Below are positions 46,021 to 56,755 of a stretch of DNA of 64,000 nt, piece after piece. How positions within the stretch are numbered: position 1 is the first letter of the stretch; every line of letters starts with the position of its first letter. The stretch lies in NCBI GenBank assembly GCA_037044905.1, contig JBAOKB010000061.1:310001-374000 (forward strand). Direction: 5' to 3'. The notes under the pieces were generated by a model. That model was not told the DNA's origin. It did no database searches and saw nothing but the letters and a program-made list of their open reading frames with translations. The DNA is from Hortaea werneckii (taxonomy: Eukaryota; Ascomycota; Dothideomycetes; Mycosphaerellales; Teratosphaeriaceae). The position numbers and the translations under genes were made by a program.

Positions 46021-47403
46021 CCACGTCGGCCCAGATTTACCAACTTCTATACACACCGTGCTGGGTGTATTGCTCTGCTAACTGTTCATCGTTTGATATT
46101 ACGATATCGCATAGTCACCGTCCTCCTTACCACACTCGAAGTCTACGGCGCCTGCTGCACGGCCAAAGTGAAGCCTGACAGTCTCTCAGAGCCGGAAGCA
46201 CCTGCTCATCTGGCCAACGCCAACGCTAAGGACCATCAGAAGTCCGCTACACCTGCCAAGATTGCCATGTTCAGACCTGAGATGCCCAAGATGAAGTCTG
46301 ACAGCTTTCTGGAGCCTGGGACGCATGCTGACACGGCCAACGTCAACGTCAACATCAAGGTCAAGAGCCGCCAGGAGTCCGTTACAGCTGCTGAGATGAC
46401 TGACGTCAAGTCTGAGATGGTCAAAATGAAGTCTGACAACCTTATGGAGCCTGGTACGCCTCGTGGAACGGCCAGCATCAACACCAAGGACCGTCAGGAG
46501 CCCACTACAGCTGCTGCCGAAAGCACCAACGTCAACTCTGAGATGGCCAATGTCCAGTCTGACGGCCACCTGGAGTCCAAGAAACTTGCTGACATGGCGA
46601 ACGTCAACGCCGAGGACCGTCAGGAGTCCGCTACAGCTGCCGAACTGGCTAACATCAAGTCTGAGATGGCCAGAATGAAGGCTAACAACCCTACGGTGCC
46701 TGGTACGCCGGTGCCTGGTACGCCTGCTGGAGGGCCGACATCAAGTCTGAGAAGTTTGAGCACCGTCAGAAGCTGGAAACGCCTACTAATCTGGCCGACA
46801 CCCATTCTTCATATGATTTCGTACGGCCGGGCAATGCACGACACACTCTTGAGGTCGTTGTACTATTCCGATTCAACAGAAAGCCCAGCATCCGCCATGT
46901 TTGGCACCGTTCACGTCAATTCTGACGTGGCTAGTCGCCGTCATTTGGAGACGCCTACTAATGTGGCCGAAACTCAACTCACAAACGCTGCCAAAACACT
47001 GCCCATTCCTGCGGTCATTACAGAGCTCTCACAATCCAGATTACAGCGTCGACACTGTCGACACATGGGATTACTTCCAGTCACGCACTGGCCGCCGCGG
47101 ATTCAAGGGCATCGTGAAGAGTCTGACTGCCATCAGAAGCTGGAAGCGCCTGCTTGTGGCCGCAAGGGGAAACGCGTTCCTCTCGACTTGGCTGGTATGC
47201 TGGAAGAAGCTTTGTCTCTTGCAGGCCCGGGAGCATTTCCACTAGAGACGGTTGCTGTAGACAATCAAGGTGTGCCATTGATACGCAACGGAGGTGATCA
47301 ATCATCAAAGGGATCAAGGCGTCGTGGCGGTAGTCGTGGCCGTGGTGCTCTACACCGCCTGGTACGCCAAAGGTCAGTTCTGGACAGTTTGATGATGCCG
47401 TAA
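46021..47403 (+). CDS. Tandem-repeat protein of unknown function (gene model uncertain)
   Basis: A frame open from 46021 to 47403 carries four to five 41-45-residue repeats with the pattern K-S-D-x-L-x-E-P-G-T-x-A-D-T-A-N-V-N, then K-D-R-Q-E-S-x-T-A-A-E, then V-K-S-E-M-x-K-M. Its earliest in-frame ATG is at 46267 (MFRPEMPKMKSD); sequence before that (TVLLTTLEVYGACC) resembles a signal peptide but starts only with TTG, so an upstream exon may be missing. After a 15-base duplicated VPGTP unit near 46694 the repeat pattern continues in another frame (SEKFEHRQKLETPTNLAD), so the written frame probably goes wrong near 46730 and again later. Repeats are hydrophilic and helix-prone. No domain known to me. 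Confidence 0.45.
   Translation, partial: PRRPRFTNFYTHRAGCIALLTVHRLILRYRIVTVLLTTLEVYGACCTAKVKPDSLSEPEAPAHLANANAKDHQKSATPAKIAMFRPEMPKMKSDSFLEPGTHADTANVNVNIKVKSRQESVTAAEMTDVKSEMVKMKSDNLMEPGTPRGTASINTKDRQEPTTAAAESTNVNSEMANVQSDGHLESKKLADMANVNAEDRQESATAAELANIKSEMARMKANNPTVPGTPVPGTPAGGPTSSLRSLSTVRSWKRLLIWPTPILHMISYGRAMHDTLLRSLYYSDSTESPASAMFGTVHVNSDVASRRHLETPTNVAETQLTNAAKTLPIPAVITELSQSRLQRRHCRHMGLLPVTHWPPRIQGHREESDCHQKLEAPACGRKGKRVPLDLAGMLEEALSLAGPGAFPLETVAVDNQGVPLIRNGGDQSSKGSRRRGGSRGRGALHRLVRQRSVLDSLMMP
46171..46690 (+). repeat. In-frame tandem repeat, units of 123-135 bp
   Basis: Unit starts at 46171, 46294, 46429, 46555 and 46678 give spacings of 123, 135, 126 and 123 bases, all multiples of three, with conserved AAGTCTGAC, GAGCCTGG, GCCAACGTCAAC and CAGGAGTCC blocks. 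Length changes keep the frame, which argues for selection on protein. Confidence 0.85.
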
Positions 47404-48291
47404 TTGAATAACCCGAGCGTCAATCAAGTCACCAACTACTCAGCTCGGCCGAAAGAATTCAGATCTGCAAACAACGGCATGTTCACAACGACTTCGTTAG
47501 AGAACACAGAGCAAAGGAAATGGCGCATCAAAAGGATGAGGAAATGGACGGGGATGAAGATCATGAGATTGGTCTCGAAAGACGGCGGATGACAACATCA
47601 ATGATCCAGAGCACTGTGTAATGGTCTGCATTACGGGGCGCGTACCCCTCTCAAATAGTTCATCGTCAATAATCATCAAGCCATTGCACACCTTATAATC
47701 GTTTAGCAACATAGCTGCACTTGCCTTTGCACTTTGATTTCTTTCCTACTCTGCGTTGCTCATATCCTTACGAAGAACGGGAGACAAAGGCTTGTGGCTC
47801 AATTGCTACATTAGCTAAGTGTACCTTCGCCAGCTGCGCTTGAACATACTCTCTACTATAATCTCCTTTGCATTTGAAATCGTAAGGAGTTCTGGAGGGA
47901 AACGAAGGCAAAAGGGAGAGCGACCAGGGGGTTTTCGCTCGGTTGCCTCACGAGCTTATGTGTATTTACTTACTTAGCTGCGTTTGCATTTGCTTTCTGC
48001 ATCAATTTGCTTTGTGTGTACCTCTGAGGGTAATGTGGAACGAGCGACGGAGGAGAGGGAGAAGCATGCTTTGCTGGGTGACTGCCACTTTGGCTTGATG
48101 TAATTACGATGAGATCAGATGGAAATGCTGTGCAACTCGATCAGTTCCAATGTATAAGGTATCCAAAGCGCTCTGTACTACATGTACACTTTGAAACGCT
48201 ATTCAGACCCTTTCGCGAGAAGTTTGCAAATCCGCCGACCAATTCTTTGACTAAGCGTGGCCGTTCTCGCGGCAAACCGCGCCCGACGATA
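47404..48291. other. Intergenic between convergent genes
   Basis: Lies between the repeat protein and the 3' end of the xylanase fusion. No gene recognised. Confidence 0.45.
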
Positions 48292-50753
48292 CTAGTTCAG
48301 CAGCGACAGAAGCGAGGTGTACGCTTCCTTTGGCTGGTAGCTAGAGTCGAACAGGAGCGGAGACTCGTCCGACCTCCAGGACTGGCTGTCAATGACACCC
48401 CACTCGGTGATACCAATACACTTCTCGACGTTGAGGCAAGCGCTGACGACCTGCTCGTAGTCGGCGGCGGCGGCTCCGGCGATGTCCAACTCGGTAATGG
48501 CCACCTCATCGACAGCATCGGCAAGCGTGTTCAACAGCTCTTCGGTACCGGTGTGGCCTGCCTGCAGATGGCTCTGGGTGCCGATACCATCAATCGGCAC
48601 ACCGGCAGCGATCCATTCCTTGACCTTGGACACCAGACCGGTCGTCTTGGCATAGTTGGCGTCGTCAAGGTTGTAGTCGTTGATGTAGAGCTTGGTGTTG
48701 GGGTCGGCCTTCTTGGTGGCTTCGAAAGCGATCCGGACAAAGTCCTCGCCCAACACGTCGGAGAAGACGCTGGAGCGGAGCGTACCATCCTCAGCGAAGA
48801 TCTCGTTGACGACCTGTTAAGAACCGCTTATTAGTTCCGTCTAGATTTAGATTGTGGCTGACAATTTTAACTTACATCCCAGGCGTAGCATTTTCCGGCG
48901 TAGCGGCCAGCCACCTCGCTAATGTGGTTCTGGATGACGCTCGTGAGCTCGTCGGGGTCGGAGATGGAGGAGACCCAGGATGGCAGCTGGCTGTGCCAAA
49001 CGAGCGTGTGGCAGCGCATCATCTTGCCGTTCTCCGTGGCATAGTCAGCGAGGTAGTCAGCGCCGTCGAAGCTGAATTGGCCCTGGTTCGGCTCAGTGGC
49101 GTCCCATTTCATGCTGTTCTCTGGGGTCAACTGGCCAAAGTCGGCGTTGACGATCTCCGAGGTCTGCGAGTCACTCAGGGTGCCCTGGTCACCACAGGTT
49201 CCGAAGTATTTCTTGCCCTGGGCAGTGAAGGCAGCGTTGATGCTGTCAGAGGCAGAGCCAGTGGAGCTTCCGGTTTCTGCAGGAGCACCACCGGCAGCAA
49301 CTGACGAGGAAGCAGCAACCGCAGAAGAAGCCGCGACAGGGGCAGAGCCTATCGTTCAATCGTTAGTTCACCCGGAGCATCAGGCACCATCTTATCACGC
49401 AGACGATAACTTACTTGCAGTCGGGGCAGCAAAGCCAGAAGACGAGTTAGCAGCCGCGAAGTTGGATCCGACGCTTGAGCTTGGGGCGGCCGTCGGAGCA
49501 GCACTCTCACCAACGGTCACATAGACAGCCGAGCAGCTCTTGTTGCTGGAAGCGGTTGGCTGGGAGCTCACAGGGGCAGTGCCCATGGCAGACGAGCTGG
49601 AAGCCGGAGCAGAGAAGCTAGGTCCAGAAGAGCTGGCTACAGCAGCTTGGAGTGGAGGCAGATGCAGAGTTCTCGTATTCACCAAGCTGGAACCACATCA
49701 TATCTTGCGTTCTGTTGGCACATTAGCCGACTGGAACAAGCGAGAGAGAAATGTTGCAGATGCTTACCCGTTGATGGGGACAGTGTGCCCGACATTGATA
49801 GCATAGATACCTTGAACCTTACCAAGAGGGTTCTCGGAGTCAACGCCCCAGATCTGGGTAGTGTAGCCACTCTCTGGGAACTGGTCCTTAGTCTCCTCAG
49901 GCTGGGTGTAGTCGAAACCGAAAACGCCAGTCCACTGCTTGACTGTCTCATTGTAGTTCTCCGGGGCCAGAGTGGTGTCTGCAGAGCCGTGGTAGACCTG
50001 GAAACGCGGCCTGGCGCCATCATATCCAGAGTACATTCCATCGACCACGCCGGCCCAGTATTCTGGCGAAGCGTCGATGTTGCCTTGAGAGCAAGTCGAG
50101 TTCCACCCGTTAACGGTGTCGGTCTCGAAGCAGCCTGCTGGGACACCAGAGTAGGCAGTCGCAGCGACGAAAAGCTCTGGGTAGGTAGCGGCCATAACGT
50201 TGGTCATCATTGCACCGGAGCTGGAGCCAGTTACGAAAACCTTGCTGGCATCGCCGTTGTATTGATCCAGCGTGTATGCGACCATGTCGGCGATGGCATT
50301 GCTCTCACCGCCGCCATTGTGGGTGAGAGTTGCCTCAGACGAGACATCGTGGCAGGTGCCCTCATATGGCGACTCTGGGTAAACGACAATGAACCCATAT
50401 TGATCAGCCAGCTGAGCATATGGGGAGCCAGTGTAGTAAGCTTGAGCAGTGCCACTGCAGTAGTCTGTATACTGTCAGCAAGTTTGCTAAAAGAGCATGG
50501 TTTGGATCAGACGAACGGATAGCTACAACGACTGGTGGACTCGAGGCGACGTTGTCCGGCACATAGATGTACCTATAAGAGGTCAGCTTTGAACGTCAAC
50601 TCCCATTGCACTTGAAACCTACATCTTGGTGCCAGTGTTGGTCGAGTCGCCATAGTCCTGGACCTGAGTAAGGGAAGCACGCTTGGTGAGCGGAACAGAC
50701 TGCACGCTGCCCAACAGCGCCAGCGCTGCTGAGACCACGGTGCTTGAGCGCAT
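48292..50753 (-). CDS. Bifunctional secreted acetyl xylan esterase (CE1) - GH10 endo-beta-1,4-xylanase fusion
   Basis: Predicted to remove acetyl groups from xylan and cut its backbone in one polypeptide. Exons 50753-50623, 50572-50517, 50464-49768, 49711-49415, 49348-48876 and 48813-48292. The signal peptide MRSSTVVSAALALLGSVQS and KR site precede a CE1 domain like Aspergillus AxeA: AIHYCSGTAQAYYTGSPYAQL, split as HYCSGTAQAYY and GSPYAQLADQYGFIVVYPES; nucleophile VTGSSSGAMMTNV; C-terminal GHTVPING then TQDMMWFQLG. A Ser/Ala/Pro linker of about 110 residues follows (SSSGPSFSAPASSSSA, GGAPAETGSS), then GH10: FTAQGKKYFGTCGD, FGQLTPENSMKWDATEP, HTLVWHSQLPSW, acid/base DVVNEIF and nucleophile ITELDIAGA. 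The join is clean if a 46-base intron (about 49637-49682, GTGAAT...GTAG) is spliced; otherwise one frame shift is needed. The GH10 part has no start codon or signal peptide of its own, supporting one gene. Confidence 0.82.
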
Positions 50754-52283
50754 ATTGAAAGAGTGAACGTGGCGCTTTGAAGGAAGAAAGAGCCAAGGAA
50801 GGAATAGCGAAGAGGAAAAGAAAGGATTGCTTGTCGAGAGATCAAGTAGGACACCAGACCGGCGACTACGCATCCTCTTATAGGAAAGCAGCAGTCTCCC
50901 AATTGTCGCGTCTCCTCTAGCTTGGAACCCAACCTACCAAGAATGGCTGCATCGATTGTTGCTCAATGGACGGCATTTCCCACCATCATTATCATGAAAC
51001 ATGCAGAGGGAGGGGGATGTAATATATTGCAAGCAAGCATGGAGAGCCAAGAATGGGATGGCGAAAAGCTTGGCCTAGACAAGTACCTCGAAGCCAGGAA
51101 GAGGCGCGCCAGCGATTGAGGATGGTGGAGCGTGTCAAGTGTCACATACGCCAGGCGCCTCGTGCTTTGAACATGGCCAGGAAGGAGAGTTGTCCGAAGA
51201 AAAGCACTAGTCTTTGAATTGCGGCGAAGGGAGCGAGAGACAAGACGATGTTCGGGCCATGCGCTCGTTCCATGTGAGACGGCCGACGAGCTTGTTCCAT
51301 ATTGGCAGAGAGGCCAACCTCTTTTCGCTTCTGCATCTCGCGACATAAGAACGGGCGAAGACTTGCGGCACCGGCCAGAGAAGAGCCATCGCTAAAGCTG
51401 CTAGCCAGGTCAGGAACGGTGGATAGCGTCAAGGTCCAATGCCCTCTCCTAGCCCATCGTCTGAGATCGCAACATATGACTGATTTGAGGAGCAGCTCCG
51501 AATTGGCTCGAACAAGGTCCCGCATCGTGTTGTATTCAGCCTACAGTGTTGTGAAACGACTATAGGATTTTACCCGGTAAGCCGGACCGAATGGGTGAGA
51601 ACTTCGCCGCTTCGGCTGGCAAAAGAAGCGAGGAAGAGAGGCCTTGGCAGTTCGAGGCAGTGGAAGGCGGAAGGCATTACATCGTTGTTTGACACGGCGG
51701 TGCCTAGGAGCAAGAGTGCCGTCATACATCCTCTCTTATTACATAACATATCTGTCTGACCATTGGAATATATCTCTTACTGATTCCCAAGACATTCGCT
51801 ATCTTTTAGCGCCCTTCTTCAGGCACCTATAGCTTAATAACAAGAAAAGAACACTTTCGTTCTGTTATCCACACCTCCCTTGAACAAAACACACAAGAAC
51901 GCCACGCTAAATCGCCATGCCAAATGCAAGCGCACCCTTGCCCTGCCCCGCCCCAGCCTTGTAAACCATTCATTGCACGTTGCATAGCACATACATGCGG
52001 GGTATCGCCCGTGCCACTCCGGGAAAAGGAAAAAAGTACGCCGTTATATCATGGTGTCTGTCCTGTATGACCTCTGTAAAGAGAAGTAAAAAGTATATAT
52101 CCGAAGATTTGAAGGCGTGTGTATACGAGAGCTTTTGAAACCAAAATCAATACTGGCTGGTTCGCGACTCAAAGCTGGGACGTGGGTCGGGATTCGTGAC
52201 ACCAAGCGGTCGGCTGTAGTCGTTATTATCCTGAATAGATATCCGACTGCCGTTGTCGTGGTTGGCGAAAAGAGCGGAGGGGT
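50754..52283. other. Intergenic between the fusion enzyme and the WSC gene
   Basis: Contains the promoter of the CE1-GH10 gene and the 3'UTR of the WSC gene. Two 127-codon minus-strand frames (about 50963-51525) show no domain or conserved motif. I see no known xylanase-regulator cluster I would defend. Confidence 0.4.
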
Positions 52284-53918
52284 TTAATCGTTGATCGTAG
52301 ACCATGGGCCGGCTGTGTCGGCGCTGGCTGTCGTGGCTGCTTCCCAGAGGACTGACCGGGCTGATGCCGTCCCTGATCCTCCGGCTCCGAACATCATCGA
52401 ATGGCGGACGCTGTTATTGGCGGTGGTGTTGTAGAGCGGCTCGTCATATTCTTTCTCAGTGACGCGTGAGAGGAGACCAGTCTTGCTCAATATGCTAACG
52501 TTGCGCTTCATCTTGCTCATGCCGCTGGGGTTTTCGCCACCAGTTGCCGCATTGTCTTGCTTCTTTCGTCGCCAGAGGAGGAAGGCGCCCAGCACAATCG
52601 CAGCAACACCAAGCAAAGAACCAACAACGGCGCCGGCTATCGCTCCATCAGAGAGTCCTTTTTGTACAGATTGGGTGTCTGCTTGCGCGCCAGCGCCTGG
52701 AGTGACCATAGGCGTGGTTGTCACGGTCTCGGTCACTCTGGCGCCTGACAGGGTGACCACTCGAACACTGGTCATCGGCGATGGGATAGGTGTTGGTGTG
52801 ATGGAGCTGCTTGACTCCGTAGTGGCAACCGGTCCAGGTGCAATGTGATAAGTGTCGGTACTGGTCAAGCTCAGCTCGCTGGAGCTCGAAGAGGTTGTGG
52901 ATGTCGTAGACGAGGTGGTCGGCGGGATGTAAGTGGAAGTGGACGAAGTCTAATTTCAGCCACTGTCAGCAGCTGCCTTTCTACTGCCAGTGTGGGTTGA
53001 AGCGCATTTCCAATAAAGCATTGACGGAGAAGAATGCGAGAACAAGCATTTTCTTGCCTGGAATTCGACATGGCGCAGCGTTCTGAGGAAGGGCTTGACT
53101 CACGCTGCTCGTCGTCTCTGGGGGAGTATAGCTAGTAGAGGTGGTAGACGTAATGGAGCTGGTGGAGCTAGTCGTTGGTGGCTGCGAAGAGCTGGTTGTC
53201 TCTGGTGTAGGAGTCGCTGTGGATGACTGTGCCACGGGAGGATGTTAACTCAGACGTCCGAGAAGACTCAGTACTCGGTTCCTGAGTGGACGTGCTCACG
53301 CTCGTGACCACAGCTATTGAGGTGGATGTGACGGTTGAGACGGGCGAAGCCTCAGAAGAAGAAGTGAAGCTATCACTACTTGAGGTGAAAGGGTCCAGAG
53401 ACGAGCTCACGATGGTGCTTGTGGAGGGGCTCGAAGAAGTACTAACCAGCTCGGTAGACGTGGAAGCAGACGTGCTGCTTGCTTCCGAACTTGAACCCGC
53501 TCCTGCTGTGCCCGATGGCTCATTGCCGGAGATGGGAAGATAGCCATACAAGCCTTTGTCCTCGTTTCCACATTTGTTGGCGGGATATCCGGGACAGTCT
53601 TGATTGCAGTCTCCTACGCTCTGCTGGTTGGCGGGGATATAGTTGGAGCACCAGCAATCTTGCCACTGGACGATGGCAAAGGCGTAGTCGCTGCACTCTT
53701 TCGTACACGATCCATAGGAGTTGTAGATGTCGTTGACTGCAGCGTGTCAGACATTCGAAAGGCTAGGTCATCAGCTCGAGTCAAAGCGTACCTTTGTTGT
53801 AGTCCGAGCCAGTGTTTTCGCTGGAGCAGTAATTCAAGGACTGGCCAGCGACACCGGATGCGATCGAGGCGAGTCCGAAGAACGCCCTTCGGAAGGACAA
53901 GGGCGCGCTGGACTTCAT
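52284..53918 (-). CDS. WSC-domain cell-wall integrity sensor (Wsc1/Slg1-like)
   Basis: Type I membrane mechanosensor feeding Rho1/Pkc1 cell-wall signalling in model fungi. Exons 53918-53792, 53736-53104 and 52949-52284. Signal peptide region FGLASIASGVAG; WSC domain with regularly spaced Cys (LNYCSSENTG, GSCTKECSDYAFA, WQDCWCSNYIP, GDCNQDCPGYPANKCG). A Ser/Thr-rich stalk of about 250 residues is predicted to be O-mannosylated and spring-like. One membrane helix follows (AIAGAVVGSLLGVAAIVLGAF), then LLWRRKK stop-transfer and a cytoplasmic tail with EKEYDEPLYN. One frame change near 53236 (CCTCCC run) joins SSRTSELTSS to VAQSSTATPTPE. The 154-base intron 2 is longer than most here. The tail is short and lacks a clear Wsc1 DxxD-type end, so orthology to a specific yeast Wsc is not claimed. 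Confidence 0.87.
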
Positions 53919-56755
53919 GATGGTAGATGATATTACGATGATCAAGGCCTTTCGGTACTAAAAAGCCCTCCAGCCTCTACAAAAGTTGTCATGCACGAGG
54001 TGTCTGCAGTCCTCGATGGGGTCGGCCTTGGCAGAGCTGGGGCAGCAAATCTCGGATACGCGATGATCTACAAAGCGAGCGTCGCATTCACCAGCTCGTG
54101 TTGGTGACTTTTGGCGAAATCCTTCAGTGTTTGTAGCCTCTTCTTCTCAATCCCCTTGGCCGGCAAGAGTGATGGTGGTGGTTATGATGATGATGACGAT
54201 GATGGTGGACAGGAAAGCAGGTATTCGGGCGATGCAAAGCTCAAGTCGGCTGGCGCACAAGGTCGAGTTCGAAGTTCCGCCGGATCGGTGCGAGCAAGTC
54301 CGTCTGCACGTCACTGTTTCAGGTAGAGCGAGGCGGTCGCAGGCGATATCGATGGTGTGAGAGTGGGAGTGTGAGGTTGACAGGTCAATGAGAGTAGTGA
54401 TTCGAATGAATGAGTGAGTAAGTAGCAGAGGCAGGCAGGCACGTTAGATGGTCTGAATGGCAGATTTGCGTTGAGATGCGCGAGTGAAGGGCGAAGGAAC
54501 AGGAACGAATGCCCTCTCCGCATCCTTTCGGATCAATGCCTCTTAGAGTTCGGCGCGGTCCAGGTACCATTTGTAACGGTTTGCGCTAGCACCACCAAGT
54601 GCTGATTGTGATCTCCGCCGCTCCCGCATTATTCAAACCCGATCTGCCAACTTGGTCGAGGGGCTCGCAAGTCTTCAACATGGACGGTTCAACAACCAGA
54701 TAATGAATTACACCAGTCCCACAACTGTGTCACAACGATGATGCATTCAATGGCGCTTCAGTGATGGTTGAAGGGAAAAAAAATGTATAAAAAAAAAAAA
54801 TTCACGATCTTCTCTCTAGTGTAGACGCCTTTCCCGTCCTCCTACCGATCATGACGTGAGCATCTCATTTCCGACCAACGTCTTGACGCCACGAAAACCC
54901 CGTGCTGCCCAATCTGTGACGATGAGTTGGAAGCTTCCAAGCCTAGGTGAGATCTCACATGCAACCAGCCAGTACCAGGTTGGGGAGTGTTTCTAGACAG
55001 CTTCATGTCCAACGATACCCAGGAAGAGAGGGCGCTGTCCTACAACTGGAGCATCAAGGTTGGAAAGCTCCTGAAGCAAGCAAGCTTTCGGTACCGCTCC
55101 ACCACTAATTTCGCGACAGAAAAGTTACCTCTAGCTCTACCTAGGTCAAGGTCGACATGTACCTCCTTTCCTTTCCCGACCATCTGGCACGACCAGATTG
55201 ATCAGTCTTAATGACCAGCGTAGAGGCTCGCACGAGCCTGGTCTGGAAGCGGTTGAAAGCAAGCAGGACTTATATCAGCAGCATCCTCCATCATAGAACA
55301 CAGGCGCGGTTGCAACAGAAATCGAACGTCCGAATTTCCCAGTAGGTCCTTCGCCCGCCTGCGGAGATTGATTTCACTGTGGAAACCCCTCCAAAATCTA
55401 CCGAAACCTTAGGGCGGGTGGTATTATTTATTCGATGGCCTTAATCGGGCGGCCGGTATGCATAACAGGACCACGATGCGTTTTAATTGTCCCATGGTCT
55501 TGAAACATGGAAGCCCAGATTGTCCTTGATATTCGTCTCGAATTCCATCTGCTTTCGCCGCAAGCTCGTCTCGTGACATCTGCTGCTGGTTCATCAATGT
55601 CGTTCGACCCATGGGCTCGGGAGAGCGCACCTCGTAGATTTTGGTGAGCTTGAGATAGCTCCGCATTAGCAGCTCGATAGCTGAAACTTAACCTTTTCCT
55701 GTTCCTGAATTCTACACCATCACCACATGGTGTGAAGTCAAGCAGTGATTATTATTATTATTCCATGTTGGGTGTCGGAACATGTGATTTCGAAGTGCAT
55801 TCATGTTGCTCCGCCTTTACCGCGTCTCCTACAGCTATCTTGTTGCCGCCCTACTCCATGCGCGACACCGTGCAAGTACGAAGCAAGCCGTCCCCTCGAA
55901 CAGCAGCTGCAGAGCTTCCGCTCCAGCAATACAGAACGGTCTGCCTTTGCAAGAAGGCTTAGATAGAGGAGAGCAATACAGTCCGAACCCGTTGTATAAT
56001 ACGTCTTCTGACTAGCAATACCGCTCTATATCCCTAAATTTCGCCAGCTTCTTTGCCGCTCTGCATTACTTTATTGCACATACGGCGTAGCAATACTTCC
56101 TCTGTAACAATAGGATGCTCTCAATTTTGGCATTTCATAAAGGAGGTTTAGACTGTAGTATGTGTGCAAGAGGTCCGGCAAACTCCACCAACCACTTCAT
56201 CATCTTCTGACGTGATGTTGAGCCCGCCCTTCCTGCCCAATCTTGATTTCCTACCTGGGTACCTTCATGGTTTCGGCCAACTTCACGGGGGAGCAGCTCA
56301 CTGGCAAGCAACCGCTGAGACCTGGCACGCGATTACAGAGTCAATAGGGCTTGTTCTGTGTACCTCGTAAACCAGACACTACTACCGCTGTAACAATGTC
56401 ATCACGAGCTAACGGCAGAGAAGACGAGACGCGATGAGCACGATAGCATCGCAGTGCACGAGTAACGTTATCCAACGTACACATCAACAGAACCTCTGGA
56501 GAGCAGTTTTGCGCAGCACATCACGGGTAGTCTTAGTCTCAGAGCACAATCTTAATCGAAGGAGCCGCAACAGGCAGCGGACATGTAACATCACATGGTA
56601 ACCAGAAGACGGGGTGTACACAGCAGGGCGTAAACCTCGTTTCGATTATTTGGTAGGCCGCAGTAGCGGATGGGCTTCCGTGTTACTGAGAATGAATTAG
56701 CCAGGGCTTTCCTTAATGCCGATTTCCACAGAAATCACAGGTGATGACGGAATCC
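53919..56755. other. 2.8-kb gene-poor interval
   Basis: Upstream region of the WSC gene and downstream region of the GH47 gene. Includes a GATGATGG-type low-complexity stretch at 54171-54211, two A runs near 54776 and 54789, and an ACCTAGGT palindrome at 55139-55146. An 80-codon minus-strand frame at 55424-55666 (IYEVRSPEPMGRTTLM) might be a small gene or relic, but I cannot support it. Confidence 0.4.

Noticed and set aside
46093..46180. Signal peptide at the start of the 46-kb repeat protein
   Set aside because: The hydrophobic segment has only a TTG in front of it; the first in-frame ATG is at 46267, so secretion is not supported.
48109..48834. 241-codon plus-strand frame opposite the GH10 domain
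   Set aside because: Antisense shadow of conserved GH10 sequence with no start context or domain.
49647..50522. 291-codon plus-strand frame opposite the acetyl xylan esterase
   Set aside because: Antisense to exons with clear CE1 motifs and spanning its introns; no family resemblance.
50963..51525. Two overlapping 127-codon minus-strand ORFs
   Set aside because: Different frames of the same noncoding stretch, no domain, no convincing start context.
55424..55666. 80-codon minus-strand ORF
   Set aside because: Composition is protein-like in parts but there is no conserved motif, no neighbour relation and no splice-supported extension.
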